Below are positions 43,739-53,562 of a stretch of 64,000 nucleotides of DNA, piece after piece. The DNA is from Dyadobacter psychrotolerans. Its GTDB lineage: Bacteria > Bacteroidota > Bacteroidia > Cytophagales > Spirosomataceae. The translations under genes and the position numbers were made by a program. The DNA is taken from assembly GCF_004349265.1 (NCBI RefSeq), contig NZ_SMFL01000001.1:558001-622000 (forward strand), read 5' to 3'. The notes under the pieces were generated by a model. That model was not told the DNA's origin and did not search any database. It saw only the letters and a program-made list of their open reading frames with translations. Numbering within the stretch: position 1 is the first letter of the stretch; the number at the start of each line of letters is the position of its first letter.

Positions 43739-44695
43739 ATGGAACCGGAATTATTAAACGAAGTACCTTCACTGGATCTGGCTGACTTTACGTCGGGAGA
43801 TTCTGAACAAAAGAACAAATTCGTTGCTGACCTTGGATCAGCTTTTACAAATATTGGTTTTGTTGCAATAAAGAATCATGGACTTAGTGATCAGCTCCGT
43901 ATCAGTTTATACGAAGCAGTTCAGCGGTTTTTTGAACTTCCTGATGACATAAAAAAGAAATACGAACATCCTGAGCTTTTTGGGCAACGCGGGTACATAG
44001 GGAAAGGTAAGGAAACAGCGAAAGGATTTAAAGTTGCGGATTTAAAGGAATTTTACCACGTCGGACAGCCAGAACCGATCGGAACGATGCCGTCCAATGT
44101 ATTTCCGGAAGAACTTCCCGATTTTACAGAGTTGACTTTGGAAGTCTATAAAACTTTTGAAAATGCAGGCAAGACACTTTTGCGTGCAATTGCAATCTAT
44201 TTAAATCTGCCGGAAGATTACTTCGAAGACAAAGTTAACAACGGTGACAGTCTGCTTCGTGCATTGCATTACTTCCCAATCTTAAATCCCGAATTGGTAC
44301 CGGAAGGAGCAGTGAGAGCTGCTGCACACGGAGATATCAACCTTATAACCCTCTTAATGGGCGCGAGTGCAGAAGGTTTGGAAGTGTTACGCAGAGATGG
44401 AAAATGGATCGCTATCACAGCTTTGCCGGATCAGATCGTAGTCAATGTGGGCGACATGCTGGACAGACTTACAAATCATAAGCTTAAATCCACAATTCAC
44501 AGGGTAGTAAATCCGCCACGTGAGAAAATGGGGACATCCAGATATTCGATTCCTTTTTTTATGCACCCCCGGGCAGACATGAATCTGACCTGTCTCGACA
44601 GCTGTATTACCGCCGAAAATCCTAAACTTTACGTTGATATGACGGCCGGCGAATTTTTGGATGAACGTTTGAGAGAACTTGGTCTTAAGAAGTAA
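43739..44695 (+). CDS. Isopenicillin N synthase-like 2OG-Fe(II) oxygenase
   Basis: This is a non-haem iron dioxygenase with the double-stranded beta-helix fold. The facial triad is visible as the His and Asp of AAHGDINLITLL and the His of LKSTIHRVVNP; the RYSIPFF Arg-Ser pair binds 2-oxoglutarate or the substrate. The N-terminal DLADFTSG and FVAIKNHGLSD are typical. The ATG at 43739 is used; the longer frame from 43697 has no family similarity. The 318-aa length is normal. The substrate is unknown; members modify amino acids, peptides and small metabolites. Confidence 0.88.
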   Translation: MEPELLNEVPSLDLADFTSGDSEQKNKFVADLGSAFTNIGFVAIKNHGLSDQLRISLYEAVQRFFELPDDIKKKYEHPELFGQRGYIGKGKETAKGFKVADLKEFYHVGQPEPIGTMPSNVFPEELPDFTELTLEVYKTFENAGKTLLRAIAIYLNLPEDYFEDKVNNGDSLLRALHYFPILNPELVPEGAVRAAAHGDINLITLLMGASAEGLEVLRRDGKWIAITALPDQIVVNVGDMLDRLTNHKLKSTIHRVVNPPREKMGTSRYSIPFFMHPRADMNLTCLDSCITAENPKLYVDMTAGEFLDERLRELGLKK

Positions 44696-44764
44696 GTAAT
44701 TGTTACTTAAACTTCTGTAAGTCCGGCGCATTGCTCGGATATCTATCATGAAATTTCTATCAAA

Positions 44765-45952
44765 TTGACCCACCCAATCCGGCGTTTTCGGTACATCATC
44801 TACCTGTTGGATATCCTGCTGCTGTCATGTACAGCTTTCGGAGGTCCGCAGGTGCATTTGATGATGATGATTGAAAGACTGGTGAGAAAAAGAAGATATA
44901 TTACCGAAGAGGAGCTTCTTGAATTGCAGGCTCTTTGCCAGGTACTACCTGGCCCCAGTTCTACACAAACTGTAACCGCCATAAGTCTGAAAATCGGCGG
45001 TCAGCCACTGGCATATTTATCACTTGTGGTTTGGTCGTTACCAGCCATGGTGTTGATGACATTGGCTGCAATTGGGATACATTATCTTGAAAAAAACCAG
45101 ATTTCTCTGTCCTTTACCCGTTTCGTCGGTCCAATGGCGGTTGCATTTTTGATGTTTGGAGCATATGCGATTGCTAAAAAAGTGATTCATAATGCACAAT
45201 CCTGGACGTTTCTGATTATTTCAATCATTCTTGCGTACTTGTATCCCTCTCCATATATGACTCCGGTTCTCATCATTTCTGGTGGCGTAGCTGCTTCGCT
45301 TAATTTTAAAAAACACGAAAAGATGGAAAAAGGGCCAATAAAAATTACCTGGCGGCCTCTTATTTTCTGGATTTCCGTATTGATTACAGCCGCAATTATT
45401 GGGAAAATAACCAATTCACTGCCTGTACGTCTTTTCGAAAACTTTTATCGTAACGGCAGCCTGGTTTTTGGCGGCGGACAGGTTCTCATTCCCATCCTTT
45501 ACAATGAGTTTGTCGAATTTAAACATTACCTGACCGATCAGGAATTTTTGTCGGGAATGGCATTAACACAAATTGTTCCCGGCCCTGTTTTTTCTATAGC
45601 CACTTTTGTCGGAAGCATGTCCATGCAACCGGGAGGTATTACAGGGCAAATTATAGGAGGTTTTGTATCCACTGCGGGCATTTTCCTTCCCGGAACATTC
45701 TTTATCTTTTTTGCTTACCCGTTTTGGGATCAGTTAAAAAAATACAGGGGAATCCGTGCTTCGCTGCAAGGCATACATGCGGCCAGCTGCGGGCTCACCA
45801 TTGCCGCAGCTATATCCATGTTTGAACCCATGACAAGCAACTGGCAATCGCTGCTCACCTTGGCAGGTACGTTGCTCATTCTGAATTTTACCAAATTCCC
45901 TTCATATCTCATTATTATAGCTGGTTTAGTGCTCGGTATACTGATCCCCTGA
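44765..45952 (+). CDS. chrA: ChrA-family chromate/anion transporter
   Basis: This inner-membrane protein of 395 aa has two homologous halves, each with a family signature: SCTAFGGPQVHL with LCQVLPGPSSTQ in the first half and VFGGGQVLIPILYNEF with ALTQIVPGPVFSIATFVG in the second. ChrA proteins export chromate by proton antiport, though members without chromate function exist. The start is TTG at 44765; no upstream ATG is in frame. No other metal-resistance gene is nearby. Confidence 0.9.
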   Translation: MTHPIRRFRYIIYLLDILLLSCTAFGGPQVHLMMMIERLVRKRRYITEEELLELQALCQVLPGPSSTQTVTAISLKIGGQPLAYLSLVVWSLPAMVLMTLAAIGIHYLEKNQISLSFTRFVGPMAVAFLMFGAYAIAKKVIHNAQSWTFLIISIILAYLYPSPYMTPVLIISGGVAASLNFKKHEKMEKGPIKITWRPLIFWISVLITAAIIGKITNSLPVRLFENFYRNGSLVFGGGQVLIPILYNEFVEFKHYLTDQEFLSGMALTQIVPGPVFSIATFVGSMSMQPGGITGQIIGGFVSTAGIFLPGTFFIFFAYPFWDQLKKYRGIRASLQGIHAASCGLTIAAAISMFEPMTSNWQSLLTLAGTLLILNFTKFPSYLIIIAGLVLGILIP

Positions 45953-46059
45953 AATTTAGCTATAAAAGAAGCGCTTAAATCCTACAACTTGCCTTTCCGC
46001 TTTGTTTAAGTGCTCAGGTTTTCCAAACTTTGAAAAATCGTTTTGCTTTTCCATATCTC

Positions 46060-49020
46060 ATGAAAAAATCCGGTATCCTGTTTTACCTGTTCCTTTCCCT
46101 GTGTTTCCAAAATGTTTTGGCACAAATCAGTACACCGCCGGGTTTCCTGAACAAAAACCGTCAATGGGTTGACTCCGTTTTTAAAAGTCTGACACCAGAC
46201 GAACGTATTGCTCAACTCATCATGGTTGCAGCGGTTTCAGATGTAAAAAGAGCGGTTATAGACCCCAAAACAAGTAATCCTGATTTTGTTGAAAAACTCA
46301 TACGGGAAAATAAGGTAGGTGGAGTTGTTTTTTTTCAGGGAGGTCCGGTTCCGCAGGCGCGGATAACAAACCGCTTCCAGGCCGCCTCCAAAGTACCGCT
46401 TCTGATTGCCATGGATGCTGAATTCGGTCTTGCTATGCGCATTGACAGCACTGTCCGATACCCTTACCAAATGACTCTTGGTGCCATACAGGGAAGCAAC
46501 GACCTGATTTATGAAATGGGTGCGCAGCTGGCAAAACAGGCCCGCCGTCTTGGTGTACATATTAATTTCGCTCCTGTTGCTGATATCAACAATAATCCAA
46601 ATAATCCGGTTATCAGCTTCCGGTCTTTTGGTGAGAATAAATACAAGGTTGCTGAAAAGGCGGTTGCTTATATGAGAGGTATGCAGGAAAACGGATTGCT
46701 TACAAGTGCCAAACATTTTCCCGGCCATGGGGATACCGGCACCGATTCACACTACGACCTGCCGCTGATTGCACACAACACGGAGCGCATTGATTCTCTT
46801 GAATTGTACCCTTTCAGAGCCCTGATCAACAACGGATTAAGTGGCGTTATGATCGCTCATTTGAGTATTCCGGCTCTGGACAAAACACCGAATCTGCCGT
46901 CTACCCTGTCTAAACCAATTGTTACGGATCTTTTACGACACAAACTGGGATTTGAAGGTTTGATCTATTCGGATGCCATGAATATGAAGGGTGTTACCAA
47001 ATATTTCCCAAATGGAAAAGCAGATGCCATGGGACTGGAGGCAGGAATGGATGTACTTGAATTCACCGAAGATGTTTCAAAAACGATTGCAGAAATTAAA
47101 AAAAGCATTGCAGAAGGTAGAATATCCCAGGCTGAAATTGACTTCCGCTGTCATAAAGTTCTCGAAGCAAAAGCATGGGTAGGTCTCAATCATTACAAAC
47201 CGGTTGAAGCAGCGAATCTATATGAAGATCTGAATCCTAAATCTGCTGAATTGGTAAACCGTTTGCTCACTGAAAAAGCACTGACTATTTTAAAAAACGA
47301 AAATAACATTTTGCCTCTGCGGGAATTGGATACATTAAAAATCGCCTCCATCTCCCTCGGAGCAGACAGCATCACTACTTTTCAGAAAACGCTGTCGCTT
47401 TACACCACCGTTGATCATTTTGTAATACCGGCAAAACCATCTGAAGCACAGCTGACCGAACTTCGCGCCAAACTGAGTTCTTACAATCTTCTGCTGGTAG
47501 GTGTTCATTTAAGCAGCATTTCGCCCCGTGGCAATTATGGATTAACAGATGCCATGAACAGCACACTGCAGGAGCTAATTGCTACGAAAAAAGCAGTTGT
47601 ATCCGTTTTTGGCAACCCTTATGCTTTGAATAAAATACTAAAACCAGAGGCAGCGAAGGCTTTGTTAATGGCTTACCAATTGACACCTTACACGCAGGAT
47701 CTTTCAGCTCAGCTAATATTTGGGGCAATTCCGGCAGTTGGAAAACTACCGGTGACGGTGAATAGTAACTTTCCGTACAATTCGGGTATCGAGACGCCGG
47801 CATTAGGCAGATTAAAATATACCATTCCGGAAGAAATTGGTCTGGACTCAAGGCTGATCACATTCAAAATTGACTCAATTGCCAACATGGCGGTTAACCA
47901 AAAGGCGACGCCGGGCTGTGTGGTACAACTGGCAAAAGATGGTAAAGTGTTTTTCAGAAAAGCTTATGGCAAACATACTTACGAAGGATCGAAACCGGTT
48001 AAACTAACGGATCTTTATGATCTTGCATCGGTAACCAAAATCACTGCTTCAACACTAGCCCTGATGAGTCTGTGGGATGCAAAGAAATTTGATCTGGATG
48101 CAACAATGAAGGATTACCTGCCTGATTTTGAAAAATCAAATAAAGCTGATCTGCCATGGCGACGGGTTCTTACTCACAGCGCCAGATTAAAATCCTTTAT
48201 TGTTTTATGGAAAGAAGCGCAGAATGCCGACGGTACATTTAAGAAAAAGACTTTCAGTACAACCAAATCGAAAAAATACCCAACTTCCGTGGTAGGCGAC
48301 AGTTTATTCATTTATAAAAATTATGATAAAACAATTTTCAAATCGATACGCGACTCTCCTCTGAATGAAAAAGAAGGTTATGTTTACAGCGACCTTTCCT
48401 TCATTTTGTATCCGCAAATTGTTCAGCGCCTTTCCGGTGAAAACTTTGAAGATTACCTCAAAAATCATTACTACCATAAACTGGGAGCCAATACCCTAAC
48501 TTTTAATCCGAAAAGATTTTATGGCCTTGACGAAATTGTACCAACAGAGCGGGATACATTTTTCCGGATGACGCAGCTGCACGGACAGGTTCACGACGAG
48601 GCAGCTGCGATGCTTGGCGGGCTGAGCGGACATGCGGGATTGTTTGGTGATGCCAATGACGTAATGAAAGTCTGGCAAATGTATTTACAGCAAGGTTATT
48701 ACGGCGGGCAGCAGTTGCTAAGCAAAGATGCTCTTTTTGAATTCACCCGGTATCAATATCCTGAAATGGGAAGTCGGCGCGGAATTGGCTTTGACAAACC
48801 CTCGTTCAAATACACAGGAAATGCCCCTCGCTACGCAAGCCCGTCGAGTTTTGGACATACAGGTTATACCGGAATTATGACCTGGGCAGATCCTGCCTGG
48901 AAACTGAATTACGTGTTTTTATCCAACCGGGTTTATCCGACAAGGGAAAATAATAAGATTTCACAGCTTAATATCCGGACTGCAATTATGGATGTGGTTT
49001 ATGAAGCCTTGCTAAAATAG
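46060..49020 (+). CDS. Secreted GH3 beta-N-acetylglucosaminidase-like protein fused to a beta-lactamase-type domain
   Basis: The ATG at 46060 opens a signal peptide ending LAQ. Residues about 25-370 form a NagZ-like GH3 domain with KHFPGHGDTGTDSHYDLP (His/Asp acid-base dyad) and the nucleophile Asp in YSDAMNMKGV. A linker with a C-terminal GH3-like region follows (to about 600). The remainder is a serine beta-lactamase/penicillin-binding fold with the SxxK motif in LASVTKITAS, YSD as the second motif and HTGYTG as the third. The 986-aa length reflects this fusion, known in Bacteroidota. It probably removes GlcNAc from cell-wall fragments and may hydrolyse a peptide or ester bond. It acts in the periplasm. 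Confidence 0.92.
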   Translation: MKKSGILFYLFLSLCFQNVLAQISTPPGFLNKNRQWVDSVFKSLTPDERIAQLIMVAAVSDVKRAVIDPKTSNPDFVEKLIRENKVGGVVFFQGGPVPQARITNRFQAASKVPLLIAMDAEFGLAMRIDSTVRYPYQMTLGAIQGSNDLIYEMGAQLAKQARRLGVHINFAPVADINNNPNNPVISFRSFGENKYKVAEKAVAYMRGMQENGLLTSAKHFPGHGDTGTDSHYDLPLIAHNTERIDSLELYPFRALINNGLSGVMIAHLSIPALDKTPNLPSTLSKPIVTDLLRHKLGFEGLIYSDAMNMKGVTKYFPNGKADAMGLEAGMDVLEFTEDVSKTIAEIKKSIAEGRISQAEIDFRCHKVLEAKAWVGLNHYKPVEAANLYEDLNPKSAELVNRLLTEKALTILKNENNILPLRELDTLKIASISLGADSITTFQKTLSLYTTVDHFVIPAKPSEAQLTELRAKLSSYNLLLVGVHLSSISPRGNYGLTDAMNSTLQELIATKKAVVSVFGNPYALNKILKPEAAKALLMAYQLTPYTQDLSAQLIFGAIPAVGKLPVTVNSNFPYNSGIETPALGRLKYTIPEEIGLDSRLITFKIDSIANMAVNQKATPGCVVQLAKDGKVFFRKAYGKHTYEGSKPVKLTDLYDLASVTKITASTLALMSLWDAKKFDLDATMKDYLPDFEKSNKADLPWRRVLTHSARLKSFIVLWKEAQNADGTFKKKTFSTTKSKKYPTSVVGDSLFIYKNYDKTIFKSIRDSPLNEKEGYVYSDLSFILYPQIVQRLSGENFEDYLKNHYYHKLGANTLTFNPKRFYGLDEIVPTERDTFFRMTQLHGQVHDEAAAMLGGLSGHAGLFGDANDVMKVWQMYLQQGYYGGQQLLSKDALFEFTRYQYPEMGSRRGIGFDKPSFKYTGNAPRYASPSSFGHTGYTGIMTWADPAWKLNYVFLSNRVYPTRENNKISQLNIRTAIMDVVYEALLK

Positions 49021-49081
49021 CACGCCGCTGATCCGTTTACTTTTTTGCCAAAAATACGTTTGATTCCGTTTATCCAATTTT

Positions 49082-50020
49082 ATGAAGTTTCTGATTTTTG
49101 TATTCGTTGCCGTTTTTTCACTGAATTCGTTTTCTCAGAACATTAATCCTTCCACGGAAAATATTGCCAGACATATTAAATCCCTGGCCTCAGATAAAAT
49201 GAAAGGGCGGGGTACCGGAACTAAGGAAAATGACAAGACTGCAAAATATGTTGTAAAGCAGTTTAAAAAATATAAACTTGCTCCAAAAGGTACGGATGGA
49301 TTCTATCAGCCCTTTACAGCCAAAATTCGCAGGGTTGTTGTACCGGATAGTTTAAGACAAACCAATAATGTAATCGGGTTTCTTGATAACGGAGTGGAAT
49401 ACACAATCGTAATCGGGGCACATTTTGACCATTTGGGAACAGGTCGTCAGGGAAGTTCAAAAGCAGAGAAACCGGAAGGTCAGATTCATAACGGAGCCGA
49501 CGACAATGCATCGGGTGTTGCCGGATTGCTGGAACTGGCAAGATATTTCTCAGGGAACAGCATCAGGGAATCTTATAATTTTCTGTTCATAGCTTTTGGG
49601 GCAGAAGAATTGGGGCTTCTTGGTTCACGCCATTTTGTAAATAACCCCACCCTGCCGCTCAGTAAAATTAACTTCATGGCCAATATGGATATGATCGGGC
49701 GTCTGGATCCAAATCGGGGTGTGGGAATTGGCGGTTATGGAACCAGTGCTGAATGGCCGGCAATTTTTAAGAATATTAAAACGGACACCAAGTTTTTTAC
49801 CGACAATGCAGGAAGCGGTGGTTCGGACCACGGATCGTTTTATGCAAAACAGATTCCTGTACTTTTTTTCCATACCGGCGGGCATGACGATTACCATAAA
49901 CCAACCGACGATTTTGAAAAAATAAACCTAAATGGTGAAGCAGGTATCCTGGGAATTGAAATACAGCTGATAGAAAATGCGTTAAAACTTGAAAAGTTAA
50001 AGTTTACCGAAGTGAAATAA
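49082..50020 (+). CDS. Secreted M28-family metallopeptidase
   Basis: This zinc aminopeptidase-like enzyme has a signal peptide ending FSQ. The metal ligands are in IGAHFDHLG (His, Asp), NGADDNASGVAGLLE (Asp), the Glu-Glu pair in FGAEELGLLGS and MDMIGR (Asp), with the last His in FFHTGGHDDYHKPTD. At 312 aa it is a single catalytic domain without a PA insert. It follows the GH3 fusion by 61 bp, so both may be expressed together to process wall or peptide material. A TACGTTTG box (49055-49062) lies before the start. Confidence 0.92.
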   Translation: MKFLIFVFVAVFSLNSFSQNINPSTENIARHIKSLASDKMKGRGTGTKENDKTAKYVVKQFKKYKLAPKGTDGFYQPFTAKIRRVVVPDSLRQTNNVIGFLDNGVEYTIVIGAHFDHLGTGRQGSSKAEKPEGQIHNGADDNASGVAGLLELARYFSGNSIRESYNFLFIAFGAEELGLLGSRHFVNNPTLPLSKINFMANMDMIGRLDPNRGVGIGGYGTSAEWPAIFKNIKTDTKFFTDNAGSGGSDHGSFYAKQIPVLFFHTGGHDDYHKPTDDFEKINLNGEAGILGIEIQLIENALKLEKLKFTEVK

Positions 50021-50101
50021 ACACGCGGCAAAATTTCATCTCTACCGGAAATGATGTAAATAGCGTCGACTAGTTGATCAGAACCTTAAAATTTCAGTCG
50101 T

Positions 50102-51652
50102 TTGTACGGATTCATTGCCCCGGCCACTATCTACGGTCAATCATATACATCACCGGAAGATCTTTACGGAACTCTGTTTCAGGATGTTCAGAATGCACAT
50201 GTTTTTAAAGATTCTAAAACCTTTGCCGACTGTATACCTCTTGAAGACCCGGTTTTAATTATAGAAAAGTATTATCAGCAAAAAAGCAACCCTGATTTTG
50301 ACATTGCCGAATTCGTTTTAGCTCATTTCAGGCCAGCTTCTGAGATCAAATCAGATTTCGTTGCGGATCCTGATTCCTCCACCGAACAATACATCCAAAG
50401 TTTATGGAAGGTATTGACGCGCCATCCGGAAAATCAGGAACGGGGAGGATCGCTTATACCTTTACCACATGCGTATGTTGTGCCTGGTGGGCGCTTTCGG
50501 GAAATATATTACTGGGACAGTTATTTTACAATGCTCGGTCTGAAAGAATCGGGAAGGACGGATCTGATCGAAAGCATGATCAATAATTTTGCTTACCTGA
50601 TCGATAAATTCGGCTATATCCCAACGGCCAACCGGACTTATTACCTCAGTCGTTCACAGCCTCCTTTTTTCTCGCTTATGGTCAATCTTTACAGCGAAAT
50701 GGAAGGCAAAAAGGTTTTGAAAAAATATCTGCAGCGTCTTCGGAAAGAGTATGATTACTGGATGGACGGATCAGATTTAGAAGTTGAACCGTTTACCGCA
50801 CACCGCCGGGTCGTTCACTTGCCCGACGGAGCTTTACTGAATCGTTACTGGGACGACAAATCAACGCCAAGGCCCGAATCTTACGGAGAAGATATAGAAA
50901 TCGGTGATGAGGCAGAGGAAAAATACCGGTCCAATAAAGATGAAGTTTATCGCCATTTGCGGGCTGCTGCGGAGTCCGGCTGGGATTTCAGCAGCAGGTG
51001 GTTTAGAGATGAAAACGATTTTGCATCGATTCATACTACCGACATCCTTCCGATAGATTTAAACTGCCTGATGTACAATCTGGAAAAAACGCTGGGAGAA
51101 GCTTATCTTCTAAACGACCAGTACGATTTACATCACGAGTTCGTCCACAAGTCACAATTACGTGCAAAGGCGATTCAGGATTATTTTTGGGATGATCTTC
51201 GGAATTATTACATGGACTTTGATTTTAAAAAGAAGCGAAATACCAATGCCATAACGCTTGCAGGAACATTTCCTTTATATTTTAAACTTGCAACAAAGCA
51301 GCAGTCCCATTACATCAGATCATACATCAGGCTAAATTTTATGCGTTCCGGAGGCCTACTGACAACCTTGGTAAAGTCTGGTCAGCAATGGGACGCACCA
51401 AATGGCTGGGCACCATTGCAGTGGATTACTTACAAAGGATTACGTAACTATAATTTCCATCGTACCGCAAATGAATTGAGCGTAGAATGGCTTTCTTTGA
51501 TCGAAAAAGAATTTAAACATTCTGGAAAGATGCTTGAAAAATACAACGTCTCGGACACCAATCTGATTGCCGGCGGAGGTGAATACGAAATTCAGGAAGG
51601 ATTTGGATGGACCAACGGAGTGTATCTTCGAATGAAAAATAAAAAAAGATAA
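50102..51652 (+). CDS. treA: Trehalase (GH37) with an unusual N-terminus
   Basis: Glycoside hydrolase family 37 hydrolyses trehalose to two glucose molecules. The signature motifs PGGRFREIYYWDSYF and QWDAPNGWAPLQ are intact, as are the catalytic Asp in SGWDFSSRWF and Glu in EGFGWTNGVY. The open frame has no ATG at its 5' end: it extends to 50090 (an upstream TAA lies at 50087) and the first usable start is TTG at 50102. This leaves APATIYGQS as the tail of what looks like a signal peptide whose basic front is missing. The gene may use an unusual start, or its 5' end may be lost by a small deletion. Confidence 0.88.
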   Translation: MYGFIAPATIYGQSYTSPEDLYGTLFQDVQNAHVFKDSKTFADCIPLEDPVLIIEKYYQQKSNPDFDIAEFVLAHFRPASEIKSDFVADPDSSTEQYIQSLWKVLTRHPENQERGGSLIPLPHAYVVPGGRFREIYYWDSYFTMLGLKESGRTDLIESMINNFAYLIDKFGYIPTANRTYYLSRSQPPFFSLMVNLYSEMEGKKVLKKYLQRLRKEYDYWMDGSDLEVEPFTAHRRVVHLPDGALLNRYWDDKSTPRPESYGEDIEIGDEAEEKYRSNKDEVYRHLRAAAESGWDFSSRWFRDENDFASIHTTDILPIDLNCLMYNLEKTLGEAYLLNDQYDLHHEFVHKSQLRAKAIQDYFWDDLRNYYMDFDFKKKRNTNAITLAGTFPLYFKLATKQQSHYIRSYIRLNFMRSGGLLTTLVKSGQQWDAPNGWAPLQWITYKGLRNYNFHRTANELSVEWLSLIEKEFKHSGKMLEKYNVSDTNLIAGGGEYEIQEGFGWTNGVYLRMKNKKR

Positions 51653-51783
51653 TTACGGGCTTCACTCTAATGTGATTTTTATCTCATTCTAATAATTATC
51701 TTGAAATTTCCGATGCAAATCTTCGTTGAATAGAAGATTTTTTTAATACCTTGGTAAACCATAACCACCATTTGCGACGCCAC

Positions 51784-52572
51784 ATGAAACTTCCTATATA
51801 TCAAGTTGACGCTTTCACTGATCGTCTGTTTTGCGGAAATCCTGCCGCTGTAATTCCACTGAATGAATGGCTTGCGGATGATACAATGCTTAAAATCGCA
51901 GCGGAAAATAACCTTGCTGAAACCGCATTTTATATTCACACAGAGAATGGTTTTCATATTCGCTGGTTTACACCCACAACGGAGGTAGATCTTTGCGGAC
52001 ATGCTACTTTGGCTGCTGCTTATGTGATATTCAATCTGCAAAATTTCGAAGGAGAAACGGTGCGTTTTGATTCAAAAAGCGGCGAACTGGCAGTTACTTT
52101 GAGCGAAGACTGGCTGACAATGGACTTCCCGGCAGATCATTATCAGGTTGCCGTCCCGCCTCCTGCTTTGGTAGAAAGCCTGAGTTCTATCACAATGGCA
52201 GAGGTTTACAAGGGCAAAACGGATTATTTGGTTGTTCTTGATTCTGAGGAGGAGGTTAAAAATCTTGAATTTGATATCATCGTGCTTTCTACAATTCCTG
52301 CCCGTGGAATCATCGTTACAGCTTCCGGAAATGATGTCGACTTTGTATCCCGCTTTTTTGCACCGCAATCGGGTATAGACGAAGATCCGGTAACAGGATC
52401 CGCGCATACCACGCTCATACCGTATTGGGCAGAAAAGCTATCTAAAAAAACAATGACAGCTAAACAACTTTCCAAACGTGGCGGATACTTACGATGTGAA
52501 CTAGATGGTGACCGTGTAAAGATAGGCGGACAGGCTAAGCTGTACCTGAGAGGAGAAATAGAAACAGAATAA
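51784..52572 (+). CDS. PhzF-family isomerase/epimerase
   Basis: PhzF-fold proteins catalyse isomerisation with a catalytic Glu; here it is Glu46 in NNLAETAFY. Other family features are YQVDAFTDRLFCGNPAAV at the N-terminus, RWFTPTTEVDLCGHATLAAA and DEDPVTGSAHTTLIPYWAE, repeated across the two half-domains. The ATG at 51784 is used rather than the frame extension to 51751. The 262-aa length is typical. The substrate is unknown; there is no phenazine pathway in the window. A bidirectional terminator follows. Confidence 0.92.
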   Translation: MKLPIYQVDAFTDRLFCGNPAAVIPLNEWLADDTMLKIAAENNLAETAFYIHTENGFHIRWFTPTTEVDLCGHATLAAAYVIFNLQNFEGETVRFDSKSGELAVTLSEDWLTMDFPADHYQVAVPPPALVESLSSITMAEVYKGKTDYLVVLDSEEEVKNLEFDIIVLSTIPARGIIVTASGNDVDFVSRFFAPQSGIDEDPVTGSAHTTLIPYWAEKLSKKTMTAKQLSKRGGYLRCELDGDRVKIGGQAKLYLRGEIETE

Positions 52573-52580
52573 TAAGTAAC

Positions 52581-52623
52581 AGGTCGTTCTGTTTAGTACT
52601 AAAACGGGACGACCTAATTTTTT
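52581..52623. terminator. Bidirectional terminator between convergent phzF and EamA genes
   Basis: AGGTCGT (52581-52587) pairs with ACGACCT (52609-52615), and the stem continues to about 14 bp through TCTGTTT/AAACGGG with G-T pairs. TTTTTT follows on the plus strand. The structure partly overlaps the end of the convergent gene. Confidence 0.75.
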
Positions 52624-53489
52624 GAAAGCTTCTTTCTTTGTCCGGCATACAGGCCGGCAATGACAAGGATTGTCCCTGTGATGGTATAAGTTGTTATCGG
52701 TTCGTCCATCAGCCACCAGGCGAAAAAGAAACCAAAAAGCGGACATAGAAATAACCAGAGTGAAGCTTTCACGGTGTCAATCCTTAAAAGATAAAACCAG
52801 CAGATCAAACCGATTATCGAAACTGCTAAACTGAGCCAAAGTACCGAAGCCCAAAATTGTGCGTTCCAATGCATGGTTGCCGTGTCTCCAAAAAGCAAAG
52901 TAACCGGCAACAAAAATATTCCTCCAAGTAAAACCTGCCAGCCGTTTATCAAAAGATTCGGCAATTTCCATTGAACTGTTGCGTAATAGACACTTGCTGC
53001 CGAAACAGCCAGCATACTTATTAATAACAGAATAATTCCTCCTGTTGTCGTTGCGCTGTTCTCCAGAAGAGGAAAGGTAGCAACACCGATGCCTGCCATT
53101 CCTAAAAATATTCCAAGCCATTCTTCGATGCCCGGTTTACGTTTAAGCCACCAGGACGAAAGCAAAACGATGATCAGCGGGTTGGTCGAAACTGCAAGAC
53201 TGCCTATACCGGCTGTAGTAAATTTAATCGCATACACGTAGAGCCCCAGGTAAAGCGTTGTATTGAGCAGACCGAACAAGCTAAGCTGGAGTAATTCTTT
53301 TTTGTCGGGTAATCGGAAGGATGCATCTTTGACAAAACCATACGAAAAGCCCAATAACAGGATTCCCGCTATAAAAAAACGAACATTGGCCAAAACTAAA
53401 GGCGCTGCCGATTGTACACCAAACTTGGTTGCCACGGAAGCCGAAGCCCACAGAATGGAAAAAAGAAGACCGATACCAATATTTTTCAC
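52614..53489 (-). CDS. EamA/DMT-family transporter
   Basis: This drug/metabolite transporter-type permease has ten hydrophobic helices in two five-helix EamA halves. The opening MKNIGIGLLFSILWASASVATK and the conserved GIGSLAVSTNPLIIVLLSSW and PLFGFFFAWWLMDEPITT are diagnostic. The 291-aa length is typical. Substrates of the family range from amino acids to nucleotide derivatives and cannot be read here. Its 3' end is within the shared terminator hairpin. Confidence 0.92.
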   Translation of the reverse strand: MKNIGIGLLFSILWASASVATKFGVQSAAPLVLANVRFFIAGILLLGFSYGFVKDASFRLPDKKELLQLSLFGLLNTTLYLGLYVYAIKFTTAGIGSLAVSTNPLIIVLLSSWWLKRKPGIEEWLGIFLGMAGIGVATFPLLENSATTTGGIILLLISMLAVSAASVYYATVQWKLPNLLINGWQVLLGGIFLLPVTLLFGDTATMHWNAQFWASVLWLSLAVSIIGLICWFYLLRIDTVKASLWLFLCPLFGFFFAWWLMDEPITTYTITGTILVIAGLYAGQRKKLSKN

Positions 53490-53562
53490 GCGTAAAAGTA
53501 ATTATTCCGCAAAAATACGGGAAGCATTTCGGCTTCAGCCCGCAGTTTTTATATTTTTGAAG

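Noticed and set aside
53263..53562. Upstream extension of the OmpA-like protein
   Set aside because: It is antisense to the EamA gene, and the signal peptide at 53563 defines the real start.
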